A stretch of 64,000 nucleotides of DNA from Deltaproteobacteria bacterium (GTDB lineage Bacteria > Desulfobacterota > Desulfobacteria > Desulfobacterales > Desulfosarcinaceae): assembly GCA_002747175.1 (NCBI GenBank), contig PDTK01000029.1:1-64000 (forward strand). The letters run 5' to 3'. The notes beneath the pieces are model-generated. The model did no database searches. It was not told the DNA's origin and saw only the letters and a list, made by a program, of their open reading frames with translations. Made by a program: the position numbers and the translations under genes. This document shows, in pieces, positions 1 to 7,692 of the stretch (positions are counted from its first letter, which is position 1; each line of letters starts with the position of its first letter).

Positions 1-59
1 AGCAGTGAGCGGCCTTTACGGCCATACCCATCCGGGACCGGCGCAGCCAGTCCCCTTTA

Positions 60-78
60 CCCCACCCAAAGGGTGGGG
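60..78. repeat. 8-bp perfect inverted repeat (hairpin)
   Basis: CCCCACCC and GGGTGGGG are separated by AAA, giving a short perfect hairpin. No T-run follows on the plus strand, so it is not a convincing intrinsic terminator. The only possible start codon of the following small ORF (GTG at 73) lies inside the right arm, which would be an awkward place for a start. Just upstream, positions 1-59 are GC-rich and hold no recognisable gene. Confidence 0.5.
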
Positions 79-297
79 ATTTCGAAAATCGGTTTAAATA
101 AATATACTGGTCAAAATGATGAGTGGTATGCCCTTTTTGCCTTGGTGTTATCCTTTCTGTATTTCATTCTACTGGGTGGATTTACTTTTTGGACCGGACC
201 GCGGATTGTTTATCCGTCATATATATTGCTATTCTGCATTACTCCCTTATCCATTAAAATGATTCTATCCATCTTGTCAAGTCGCAAGAAATATTAA
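73..297 (+). CDS. possible small two-helix membrane protein (74 aa, start uncertain)
   Basis: The frame is open from the left edge of the window to the stop at 297, so this could also be the end of a longer gene. The product has two hydrophobic stretches, about residues 18-40 and 47-68, separated by a short polar loop and followed by a basic tail (SRKK). No family was recognised. The only local start is a GTG buried in a hairpin and without a clear ribosome-binding site. The gene is convergent with the polysaccharide-cluster gene that ends at 321. It may be a real small membrane protein, a fragment of a decayed gene, or chance. Confidence 0.3.
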   Translation: MGISKIGLNKYTGQNDEWYALFALVLSFLYFILLGGFTFWTGPRIVYPSYILLFCITPLSIKMILSILSSRKKY

Positions 298-320
298 GAC
301 CGGTCTGAAGTGATTCAAAT

Positions 321-1058
321 TCATCTTACAATTATGCTTTTATACCGATTTTTTATCTTACGAATGACCGTATTGGTAATTTTGAATAGAATTTTACCAG
401 ACGATCTCCAAGGCAATACCGGCATCGCCGCTTTCTTGGAAAAACGAAAAATCATTACGGGGATTTTTACGTTCCCAAGCAGATGGCGAAGCGCCGCTAT
501 TCGATGCTGTCCGTCCCGGACAATATTTTGTCCTTCGAATAGAATTATGTGTCTACCATCATGTGGATAACCGAATTTATCCAGATCTTCCACCACCTCC
601 ATCAATCGTCGAGCGTTATCGGTACCACGATAACTTTTTTGCTGGTAATGCATAAATCTTTCATCGCCGGTGGCGAGGAACCGGTATGCGGGTGTCCGTG
701 TAACCGGCCTGACCGTATAAATCTCCAACGATCTTGAATGGTATACGATACATCGTAGACTATCGATTGATCTGTTTTCGATATCAATCGTTTTAAGATG
801 GGCCAAAAGCGGGCCGCACTCCAGCAGAAACATTGGATCAAAACGATCAATTCGATGGGGAGCAAAATGCTTGGTGGCCTCAAGCGCTTTTTTAATTCCT
901 TCGGAAGCTGCTAAAAATTCTTTGATGGTAAAATCGAAGCGCATCGGTCCAAGGTGTAAATGAATCGCTTCGCCTATATTGTCTTCGATTTGCAGTCGCT
1001 TAAAGCCTGATATGCCCTGTTTCACTTCGGCCAGGGTGATTACGGCAGGATTGCTCAT
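321..1058 (-). CDS. ParB/sulfiredoxin-fold-like protein of a polysaccharide cluster (245 aa)
   Basis: The C-terminal half carries the segment NIVRDGQHRIAALRHLLG (about residues 176-193). It resembles the phosphate-binding GxxR/H..A loop of the ParB/sulfiredoxin nuclease-like fold, here without an obvious DNA-binding domain. The N-terminal part (about residues 29-64, IHLHLGPMRFDFTIKEF) resembles almost all of the 71-aa protein encoded at 1707-1922, so the two share a small domain. It is the last gene of the minus-strand set flippase, methyltransferase remnant, 71-aa protein, nucleotidyltransferase-like protein; its ATG lies 2 bases after the stop of the preceding gene. A role in modifying or regulating surface polysaccharide is inferred from context only. 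The biochemical function is unknown. Confidence 0.7.
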   Translation of the reverse strand: MSNPAVITLAEVKQGISGFKRLQIEDNIGEAIHLHLGPMRFDFTIKEFLAASEGIKKALEATKHFAPHRIDRFDPMFLLECGPLLAHLKTIDIENRSIDSLRCIVYHSRSLEIYTVRPVTRTPAYRFLATGDERFMHYQQKSYRGTDNARRLMEVVEDLDKFGYPHDGRHIILFEGQNIVRDGQHRIAALRHLLGNVKIPVMIFRFSKKAAMPVLPWRSSGKILFKITNTVIRKIKNRYKSIIVR

Positions 1059-1059
1059 C

Positions 1060-1710
1060 CTAATAGTCCTTGAACGTCAGATGTTCTCTGATAATATCGG
1101 AGAAGCGATCTGTCCGGATAAGATTCAAAAGGGGTTCGGTAAATTTGAAGAAAACAAGCCGAGCCGTTTCATACTGTTCATCATCGCTGAGTTGCGTTGA
1201 TAATTGTCTTATTCGAAGCGTATAACCTTTACTGAATAGACGTTTGTCAAAAATGCAGCGTGTCAACAGATGGATCCACTCACAGCACGGGTCCAGGGTG
1301 TTCAGATTTATTTTACCGATACGATGATATCCAAAAAAGCGCCATGCTCGTTCTTGAAGTACACGATCCAGGGGAATCCACTCACCTTGATTCAGACTAC
1401 GGCATGCCAATTCAAAATGACAGTCAATGAAAAAATTTGATGATGTGTTTCTATACTTTCTAAATGGATGAACACCATAAAGAAATTGGTCCCCAAAAAA
1501 AGGATGCGGAACCTTCTTGAATCCGTTTTCCTTTAATAGATTTTCAAAGGTTTCAATATCCTTCCAGCGCACTAGAATGTCGATATCCTTACCGACTTTA
1601 AGATTCTCAGGTAGCTCGTTATCGATATTTCGAAGTAGCCGATAAGAAACACCTGAGTCTGCTAACACTGATAGGACACGATATATCTTTATCGACGGGA
1701 TGACGGTCAT
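1060..1710 (-). CDS. nucleotidyltransferase-like protein (NTP_transf_5 type, 216 aa)
   Basis: Residues about 38-50 (LKVGKDIDILVRW) fit the acidic hD-x-D strand of pol-beta-like nucleotidyltransferases. The later IDCHFELACR segment and the helical C-terminus fit the uncharacterised family often found in exopolysaccharide and PEP-CTERM clusters. The ATG overlaps the stop of the 71-aa gene (ATGA), so the two are translationally coupled, and the ParB-fold-like gene follows after a 1-base gap. Substrate and product are unknown; transfer of a nucleotidyl group to a sugar or protein partner is possible but unproven. The family assignment rests on the motif and context and is moderately sure. Confidence 0.7.
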   Translation of the reverse strand: MTVIPSIKIYRVLSVLADSGVSYRLLRNIDNELPENLKVGKDIDILVRWKDIETFENLLKENGFKKVPHPFFGDQFLYGVHPFRKYRNTSSNFFIDCHFELACRSLNQGEWIPLDRVLQERAWRFFGYHRIGKINLNTLDPCCEWIHLLTRCIFDKRLFSKGYTLRIRQLSTQLSDDEQYETARLVFFKFTEPLLNLIRTDRFSDIIREHLTFKDY

Positions 1711-1922
1711 TTCATCGCCTTAATTATCTTGAGATTTTTTTCTGCAACAAGAAAAGCACTGGCCAGCAAAAAAAAATCTTCGAAAGAACACTCAAACCGG
1801 AATGCTTTTGTTTGGACATGAACAATAGAAGATTCATCTTCGAAGACAGGACGATTCAACTCAACAGTTATGCCCATTTCAGAAATATTAAACTCAGCAA
1901 GATCGTTTATTTTTTCTCCCAT
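1707..1922 (-). CDS. small conserved-looking protein coupled to the nucleotidyltransferase (71 aa)
   Basis: A soluble 71-residue protein with no signal peptide. Residues about 31-66 (IVHVQTKAFRFECSFEDF and the helix after it) align with residues 29-64 of the ParB-fold-like protein two genes downstream: both have a beta-strand with H-x-H/Q, an R-F pair and then an amphipathic helix. It appears to be a stand-alone version of that domain. The start has an AAGGT ribosome-binding site 8 bases upstream, and the stop overlaps the next ATG. No function is known to me; a small partner or adaptor subunit is a guess from the gene order. Confidence 0.65.
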   Translation of the reverse strand: MGEKINDLAEFNISEMGITVELNRPVFEDESSIVHVQTKAFRFECSFEDFFLLASAFLVAEKNLKIIKAMK

Positions 1923-1931
1923 AGTTATACC

Positions 1932-2574
1932 TTATAGAATACCAATGCCCGTAACGGGCAGTTTATCTTGGATCCAGAGTTCATTGACATATCGGGAATA
2001 GGTTTTCCATCGATAGTACATTTGTAAATTTTTCCAGAGATAATCTTTCGGCGTTTTTAAAATTTTTTCGGTTAATGATTGGAGATCATAGATTATAGCA
2101 AAATGTCCATCATCTTTTGCTCCGGGCAGAGACGCTGTCCGGTCTAAAAGAATGATAGCCCGCCCATCATAATGGTTTTCCGGTTTAATGTTCCATACTT
2201 CTGCGTAAGTATTTGACAGAAACAGGGGTATAATAATACATGCTGTTCCATTTGGTTTCAACAAACGAGCTGCCTCAGAAACAAACCGAGTGTCTATATC
2301 AGCGCGAAGTAGATTGATTGCCGACACGTCGCCACCAATTACCCTCAATCCATCTATTTTCCTTTTTTTCGGGTTAAAAATTTGGTCATTTAAATATAGA
2401 TTTTCTCAATCTGTGCTCTTTCTTACCAGCGACAAGTATTCAGAACGGCCTCCGGCTGCGTCCAAGACCTTGTCATCTTATTTTAATATTCAGAATTTTT
2501 TCTGAAAAAAAGAATTCAAGGGCTTTTTTATGTGGATATGAATATTTCCGAATCGGACTATCCGCTTCAACATT
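1932..2574 (-). pseudogene. decayed class I SAM-dependent methyltransferase
   Basis: The C-terminal 138 codons (TTG at 2348 to stop 1932) contain VSEAARLLKPNGTACIIIP, the typical motif II/III region of a type-11 methyltransferase. The same frame upstream continues ENLYLNDQIFNPKKRKIDGL to a TGA at 2406-2408. Beyond it lies DDKVLDAAGGRSEYLSLV, the SAM-binding motif I (LDxxGG). A second lesion, a +1 shift near 2478-2482 (one surplus base in AATAAG), separates this from an N-terminal part in another frame reading EADSPIRKYSYPHKKALEF then SEKILNIK. With both lesions repaired, one methyltransferase of about 210 residues is restored. An AAGGAG site lies at 2584-2589. It sits between the flippase gene and the 71-aa gene and was presumably once an O-antigen-modifying enzyme. 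Confidence 0.75.
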
Positions 2575-2628
2575 TATTATGAACTCCTTACAACTTATTA
2601 ATATAATTTTGAGATTAGACGGTTTAAT

Positions 2629-3987
2629 TTATATTTGTTTTAATTTAGTGAATGTTATTAAGAAACGAAAAGTAGATAAAAAACTTTTGCATTGCATAAA
2701 AAAAATTGGCCGGGTCTTATTGCTGAAGAGATTGAAAAGCATACTCGCCCAAGCAAGTGAAATTATTGTGGCAATAGCAGCGCCTAAAATTTCTAATTTA
2801 GGAATCAGAATCAGGTTGAGTCCAATATTTACAATTGCACCAAAGAGTGCTCTGTAAAAAGAGTATCTCTGAAGTCCTTCAATTAAAAACCATTTTCCTC
2901 CAGCAGCCATTAAAAAATAAAAAATACCGGCCCAAACGTGGACAGCAAGAACTGTACCTGCGCGTTGATATTCTGGACCAAACAGAAGAGAAATTATCGA
3001 ATCCGACAAGAACGTCATCGGTATTGCCACGGCCAATGCCAGTACATTCATCAAGTCAAAAAGCTGTTGAATACGCAGTGAGTAAATAGCTTCGTTATTC
3101 TTTTTTGCTTCGATAATAGTCGGAAAAACCGATGCTGTAATGGTCATGGGAATAAAATACAAAGCCTCACTAATCGTCACGGCAGCCGTATAGATGCCAA
3201 CCGATCCATCGCCCAAGATGTGTCCAAGCATAATTTGATCAATACGCATATAGACCATGTATGCGATTCCGGTAAGGATCAAGGGCCAACTATCTTTCAG
3301 CAAGTCGCCGGCACGGGTAAAGCTTAGTTTCCAGGCGCTTATTTTCCCACCGACCCAAACATACACACCAATTAATCCAACTGCTAACAATAGTCCTTCT
3401 GCAAACAAGGTCCATATGAATGCCATAAATGTCGCATTCGAAACGATAAGAAAAATTCTAACCGTGGTGAATAAAAGTATAATTCCATTTTCTGTCCAGA
3501 CCACATATTTTGACTGAACCTGCGATTCAAACCAGAATTTTACCACATCGGTTGCCCTGAAAACCAGCCGGAATGCAAGCAAAGTAACGGCAAAGATAGC
3601 CATTAAATCATCGGGTCTAACATAACGAACACTGAACAGTGCTAAGCCGAAGGCGCAAATTCCACCCGAAAACAGCATTGCGAATGCAGTCCCCATGGTG
3701 GTATCAGCCACTGAGGGATACTGAACCAGGTCTCTGACAATAATACCGGTGCTAAACCCAACGGACGCCACCGAATCAAACAGTGTTACAAAGGCTATGC
3801 TATAGCTTAATAGACCGAATTTTATCGGCCCCAAATAGCGGGCTACCCAAATACCCACGATCAATCCAACGATCATTCTGAAAATTTTGTCAAAGAACAG
3901 CCAACCAATATTATCGAGAATTCTTAAAAGCCCACGCCTGTGTTCAATCTTTCTTTGTAATATAGCAGGCAAGAATTTTAAAATCAT
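2629..3987 (-). CDS. Wzx-type polysaccharide flippase (452 aa)
   Basis: A polytopic membrane protein of the usual size for the Wzx/PST branch of the MOP superfamily, with about 12-14 hydrophobic segments. The opening GWLFFDKIFRMIVGLIVGIW and ARYLGP motifs are typical of O-antigen/capsule translocases, which move undecaprenyl-linked repeat units across the inner membrane. It lies between a GT9 gene and the methyltransferase remnant, all on the minus strand. No wzy polymerase is recognisable in the window, so either polymerisation is encoded to the left or another export route is used. The sugar unit cannot be deduced. Family assignment is confident; the exact substrate is not. Confidence 0.9.
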   Translation of the reverse strand: MILKFLPAILQRKIEHRRGLLRILDNIGWLFFDKIFRMIVGLIVGIWVARYLGPIKFGLLSYSIAFVTLFDSVASVGFSTGIIVRDLVQYPSVADTTMGTAFAMLFSGGICAFGLALFSVRYVRPDDLMAIFAVTLLAFRLVFRATDVVKFWFESQVQSKYVVWTENGIILLFTTVRIFLIVSNATFMAFIWTLFAEGLLLAVGLIGVYVWVGGKISAWKLSFTRAGDLLKDSWPLILTGIAYMVYMRIDQIMLGHILGDGSVGIYTAAVTISEALYFIPMTITASVFPTIIEAKKNNEAIYSLRIQQLFDLMNVLALAVAIPMTFLSDSIISLLFGPEYQRAGTVLAVHVWAGIFYFLMAAGGKWFLIEGLQRYSFYRALFGAIVNIGLNLILIPKLEILGAAIATIISLAWASMLFNLFSNKTRPIFFMQCKSFLSTFRFLITFTKLKQI

Positions 3988-4123
3988 TTCTATTCAATAC
4001 CGTCCCATTAAATCTTTTCAATCAGCGACTAATTAAACGAAAATTTTTATACATCCACAATATTGATGGTTTCGCAAAAAGACACCCGGCATGTCATTCC
4101 CGGCCAGGTAGAAATTTATAACC

Positions 4124-4150
4124 ATATAATAATACTTTATATTATTATAT
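4124..4150. repeat. AT-only 10-bp perfect palindrome
   Basis: ATATAATAAT and ATTATTATAT flank the 7-base loop ACTTTAT. It lies 20 bases beyond the stop of the GT9 gene and before the flippase gene. It could work as a weak stem-loop, but it lacks GC pairs and a clear U-tract. The rest of 3988-4170 shows no gene. Confidence 0.5.
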
Positions 4151-4170
4151 TCAAGAGCGGCTAAAAACGA

Positions 4171-5385
4171 TCATTCCCGATTTTTTAAGGTTTTGTCAAT
4201 ATTACACTTCGAAAAACTTGATTTCGATCCAAGCAGATTAAACTGGTTGCTTATCCTTTCGATTACTGTTTCGGGGCTTATTTTATCGATTGACAAGCCG
4301 CTTCTATACCCGTACATTTTGCATAATCTTAGATATTCATTCGGATTGTTTTCGATAACAGGATGGCATATGGCGTCATATCTATCATAAATATCTTTTG
4401 GGTATGGAATGAACCTGCCAAAATGATTCCCGCTATAAACAACAAAAACATGGCCCTTTCCATGAGCTACCGCAATGTGAGGCGCCAATGTGTCATTAGA
4501 TAAAAGTAATTTCCCTTCTGATAAAATATATGACAACTCTAAAAGGTTTGTTTTTCCAACTAAGTCATAAAAATTATGTCTATAGTGATCTTCAAATTTC
4601 TTAACCATTACCTTATCTTCAGAACTCCCACATAGGACAATTTCTAATCCATATCGCTTGACAAGAAAACGAGCAATTTTTGCAAAATTTTTAATATGCC
4701 ATTTTTTTTGTGAATGGCTTGCTCCAATGAATAAAACTGCATAGTTTAGTTTACTGAAAGGAAAAGATGTGCAAACTGATGTTGTAATTTTTGGTTTAAT
4801 TAATAAAATATTATTTTTTATAATTATTTCAAATAATCGCTTATTTTTATTAAATTCGAATATTTCTTTTTCATTTACACAAATCAATATATTGTAAAAT
4901 TTATCACCAATCCTCTTTTGCCATTTTCTAATATTTCCAAAGTCTCCGAAACAACCAATCTTTTGATCAGTAGATGCTACTTTAACAATATGATCATTGT
5001 AAAAAAATTCTCTGCTGAATGTCGGGCTTATTAGCATTTCATAGTGAATTGAAGATATATCTCTCAATTTTTTATATCGATAAATTATGTTTCTACGAAA
5101 TTTTTTACGATTAATCCATATATAACTATCAATAAAGGCCCCGTCCAACGTAACTGCAAGATCTTTCCATGCTTGGTTGCCAACAAGTGTCAAACTATAT
5201 GATTTATACTTCTCACTTTTTTTTAATATTTCGATGAAATTTCTAAATAATATATAATCACCAATTGCATCAACGCGCACCAACATTATTGATTTTTTTT
5301 TATATTTTTTACTTTTAGAAATAAAAAAAAGATCCAATGTAAAAAATAGGAAAAATTTTAATGATGATATGAGGTTATTTATCAT
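4171..5385 (-). CDS. glycosyltransferase family 9 (heptosyltransferase-like), low GC (404 aa)
   Basis: The N-terminal strand IMLVRVDAIGDYILFRNF (about residues 33-50) is the GT9 signature (R-x-D-x-x-G-D). The C-terminal half has VLCGSSEDK and LSNDTLAPHIAVAHG, the ADP-sugar-binding region of the heptosyltransferase family. Such enzymes add a heptose or related sugar to lipopolysaccharide core or similar acceptors on the cytoplasmic face. The gene is strikingly A/T-rich, with many AAA, ATT and TTT codons, unlike its neighbours, which suggests separate acquisition. It is the first gene of the minus-strand arm and diverges from the GT2 gene at 5712. The start used is the ATG at 5385. Confidence 0.88.
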   Translation of the reverse strand: MINNLISSLKFFLFFTLDLFFISKSKKYKKKSIMLVRVDAIGDYILFRNFIEILKKSEKYKSYSLTLVGNQAWKDLAVTLDGAFIDSYIWINRKKFRRNIIYRYKKLRDISSIHYEMLISPTFSREFFYNDHIVKVASTDQKIGCFGDFGNIRKWQKRIGDKFYNILICVNEKEIFEFNKNKRLFEIIIKNNILLIKPKITTSVCTSFPFSKLNYAVLFIGASHSQKKWHIKNFAKIARFLVKRYGLEIVLCGSSEDKVMVKKFEDHYRHNFYDLVGKTNLLELSYILSEGKLLLSNDTLAPHIAVAHGKGHVFVVYSGNHFGRFIPYPKDIYDRYDAICHPVIENNPNEYLRLCKMYGYRSGLSIDKISPETVIERISNQFNLLGSKSSFSKCNIDKTLKNRE

Positions 5386-5404
5386 ATATACCAGAGTTAT
5401 TGTG

Positions 5405-5512
5405 GTAAGCGTTCACAGGGTGCCGCATCTGCTTTGTTACCGGGCACCAAGGTATGACAAATACGTCTGTGCACCTGAAGCCATGCATTCGTGGCACCCT
5501 GTAATCGCTTAC
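5405..5512. mobile_element. 108-bp element with 20-bp terminal inverted repeats (MITE-like)
   Basis: The left end GTAAGCGTTCACAGGGTGCC and the right end GGCACCCTGTAATCGCTTAC are inverted copies matching at 18 of 20 positions. The ends begin with GTAAGCG, as do several transposon termini, but no target-site duplication is visible and no transposase is inside. The 15-base stretch GTAAGCGTTCACAGG recurs in inverted orientation near 42970-42984. The element occupies the 326-base divergent gap 5386-5711. The rest of that gap is AT-rich and contains a TATAAT-like hexamer at 5688-5693, close to the start of the GT2 gene, without a convincing -35 box. Confidence 0.6.
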
Positions 5513-5711
5513 AGGTTAAACTTTACAACCTATTGGATGCTGCTTGCTACCCAGTGAACAGGTATACTCAAAGCAACGCTTGAACCCAATCAGCTTGTGG
5601 CGGCTGCGCATTGCATGAGAGATGAACCTTATGTATTGCAAAACATACGTGAATTGATTAAAATAGTGCATCAAAACATAAAAAAACTATAATTACAGAT
5701 AGTTATAATTC

Positions 5712-6560
5712 ATGCCACCTGCTACATTCAGTATTATCGTGTCCACATTGAACGCTCAGCAAACAATAGCCAAATGTATCGATAGTATCCGGTCTCAAAC
5801 CTACCCCTTTATAGAATTGATCATTATCGATGGCGGTTCCACGGACGATACGCTGCAAATAATATCGGCAAATCATCGCAATGTTGCCTATTGGGAGTCT
5901 GAACCTGACAAAGGTATCTATCATGCTTTTAACAAAGGAATCAAGAAATCTCGAAATGATTGGATTTATTTTTTGGGAAGTGATGATTTTTTATGGTCAA
6001 AGACGGTTATCGAATCTGTTGCAGAAAGTTTAGATAGCATCCCTGAACGTATCCGTTTTGTCTATGGAAATGTTCACCACCTTGCAGATGATGGCCGAGT
6101 TATCAAGACGACAGGGTGTGAGTGGAATCCATCCATAGTTAACGAACCACGGACACCTATCGATCATCAAGCACTGTTCCACCACCGATCACTTTTCGAA
6201 GACCATGGTCGATATGATCTTAATTACAAGGTGATTGCTGATTATGAATTTCAATTGCGTGTTTTAAGCGACAATCCTTATTGTTGTCAATATATACATA
6301 AGGTAATCGCAGGCCATCAATATGGAGGCATCAGTACGGACCCACGTAACAGGCTGAAAATATTTAAAGATTCGTATTTTCTGAGGCGCAAGTACAGCAT
6401 CCCAACCAATCCCTATACAACCTTGTTTAAATATTTCGGAGCATTTTTCTGGTCTACATTGTCTATATGTCTTGGGCGTCGTTTGACACAAATTTTAGAA
6501 AATGCTTTGATTAGAATTTTCAATAACCCAAACTACCTTTTAAGGCGCCGGTCTCCATGA
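5712..6560 (+). CDS. glycosyltransferase family 2 (282 aa)
   Basis: A GT-A fold enzyme. The N-terminus SIIVSTLNAQQTIAKCIDSI is followed by LIIIDGGSTDDT (nucleotide-sugar contact) and the metal-binding DxD equivalent FLGSDDF (about residue 92). This is the WcaE-like branch of GT2 that adds one sugar to a lipid-linked acceptor at the cytoplasmic membrane. It is the first of four plus-strand transferase genes, and its stop overlaps the next ATG by four bases (ATGA), indicating coupled translation. Donor and acceptor are unknown. It diverges from the GT9/flippase arm, so both arms probably build one surface glycan. Confidence 0.9.
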   Translation: MPPATFSIIVSTLNAQQTIAKCIDSIRSQTYPFIELIIIDGGSTDDTLQIISANHRNVAYWESEPDKGIYHAFNKGIKKSRNDWIYFLGSDDFLWSKTVIESVAESLDSIPERIRFVYGNVHHLADDGRVIKTTGCEWNPSIVNEPRTPIDHQALFHHRSLFEDHGRYDLNYKVIADYEFQLRVLSDNPYCCQYIHKVIAGHQYGGISTDPRNRLKIFKDSYFLRRKYSIPTNPYTTLFKYFGAFFWSTLSICLGRRLTQILENALIRIFNNPNYLLRRRSP

Positions 6561-7678
6561 GAATCGGTTTCATTACAGATTCAATCAGTCACCAATCTGC
6601 CGGTGTGGGGCGCTATGCGGCCAACGTCTTTCATCATCTAAGCCGGTGGAGTGAATTAATGGTGCCCATCGATTGGCGTAACCCTGCCGCGATCAAATCA
6701 CTAACCAACTTGGAATCAAGCGATGCCATTTCGATACCTAACCCGTGGCCGATCGGAAAAAAACTCTTCTGGCATTTTTTTCTGCTTTCCGCATTAGAAC
6801 GTCACACAAAAAAAATAGACATTTTGTTCAATTGTTCCCAATTCCTACATCCAATTGGGAAGATGAACTGTCCTCATATTTACATTGTTCATGACTTGAG
6901 CTACTTTAGCTACCCTGAGTATCATAAGAAAGGGAAGAAAACGCTTTTTCGTTTATTGTTGAAAAACACCTTGTCGAAGGCGGACCATATTGTCTGCGTT
7001 TCGCATTATACACATAAACGATTAATACACTACTATCCTGAAATGGTTCATCAATCAAGCGTTATACATGAAGCTGCAGATAAGAGATTTCGCCCTATCG
7101 CCAATACTGATATTTTACGGCAGATCAGAATCAAGTACGGATTACCAAAAATGTTCTATCTGTTTGTCGGCACAATAGAACCAAGAAAAAATCTCACCCA
7201 GTTGCTTAAAGTCTACCATCAGTATAAAAAAAATATCCCTTATCCCTTATATGTCGCAGGGGGAACCGGGTGGCATATTGAATCATTGCATAAGTTACAT
7301 CGAAATTTCGATCTGAAAAATGATGTGAAATTCATCGGATATGTCCCCGATGAAGACCTCCCTTTACTGTATAACCTGGCGACAGCGTTTATTTACATTT
7401 CAAAGGATGAGGGCTTCGGCTTGCCCCCCCTTGAGGCAATGCAATGCGGCACACCTGTTATTGTAAGCGATGCAGGATCTTTACCGGAAATTGCACACAA
7501 AGCTGCCATAGTTGTCAATCCAAACGATCAGAATGCAATTGCCCGTGCTCTGCAAAAAATTGGTGAAGACAAACAGCTCAGGATTTGCCTTCGCGATAAA
7601 GGACTCGAGCGTGCTAAGGAGTTCAGTTGGGAAAAATCAGCCTCTGAGTTGATGTCCCTTTTCAAGACGATGGTTTAG
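6557..7678 (+). CDS. glycosyltransferase family 4 (373 aa)
   Basis: A GT-B fold protein. The N-terminal RIGFITDSI...SAGVGRYA is the acceptor-side Rossmann start. The C-terminal domain has FVGTIEPRKNL (about residues 199-209) and KDEGFGLPPLEAMQCGTPV, the E-x7-E donor-binding motif of retaining GT4 enzymes such as mannosyl- and rhamnosyltransferases. It is translationally coupled to the GT2 gene upstream; the next transferase gene starts 15 bases after its stop. It acts on the cytoplasmic face of the membrane in polysaccharide assembly. The sugar specificity cannot be read from sequence. Confidence 0.92.
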   Translation: MRIGFITDSISHQSAGVGRYAANVFHHLSRWSELMVPIDWRNPAAIKSLTNLESSDAISIPNPWPIGKKLFWHFFLLSALERHTKKIDILFNCSQFLHPIGKMNCPHIYIVHDLSYFSYPEYHKKGKKTLFRLLLKNTLSKADHIVCVSHYTHKRLIHYYPEMVHQSSVIHEAADKRFRPIANTDILRQIRIKYGLPKMFYLFVGTIEPRKNLTQLLKVYHQYKKNIPYPLYVAGGTGWHIESLHKLHRNFDLKNDVKFIGYVPDEDLPLLYNLATAFIYISKDEGFGLPPLEAMQCGTPVIVSDAGSLPEIAHKAAIVVNPNDQNAIARALQKIGEDKQLRICLRDKGLERAKEFSWEKSASELMSLFKTMV

Positions 7679-7692
7679 GTTAATTCCCGCTC

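Noticed and set aside
2406..2408. TGA inside the methyltransferase frame as selenocysteine
   Set aside because: A tRNA-Sec gene exists in the window, but the same gene has a second disabling frameshift, the TGA is not in a redox or metal motif, and no clear hairpin follows it.
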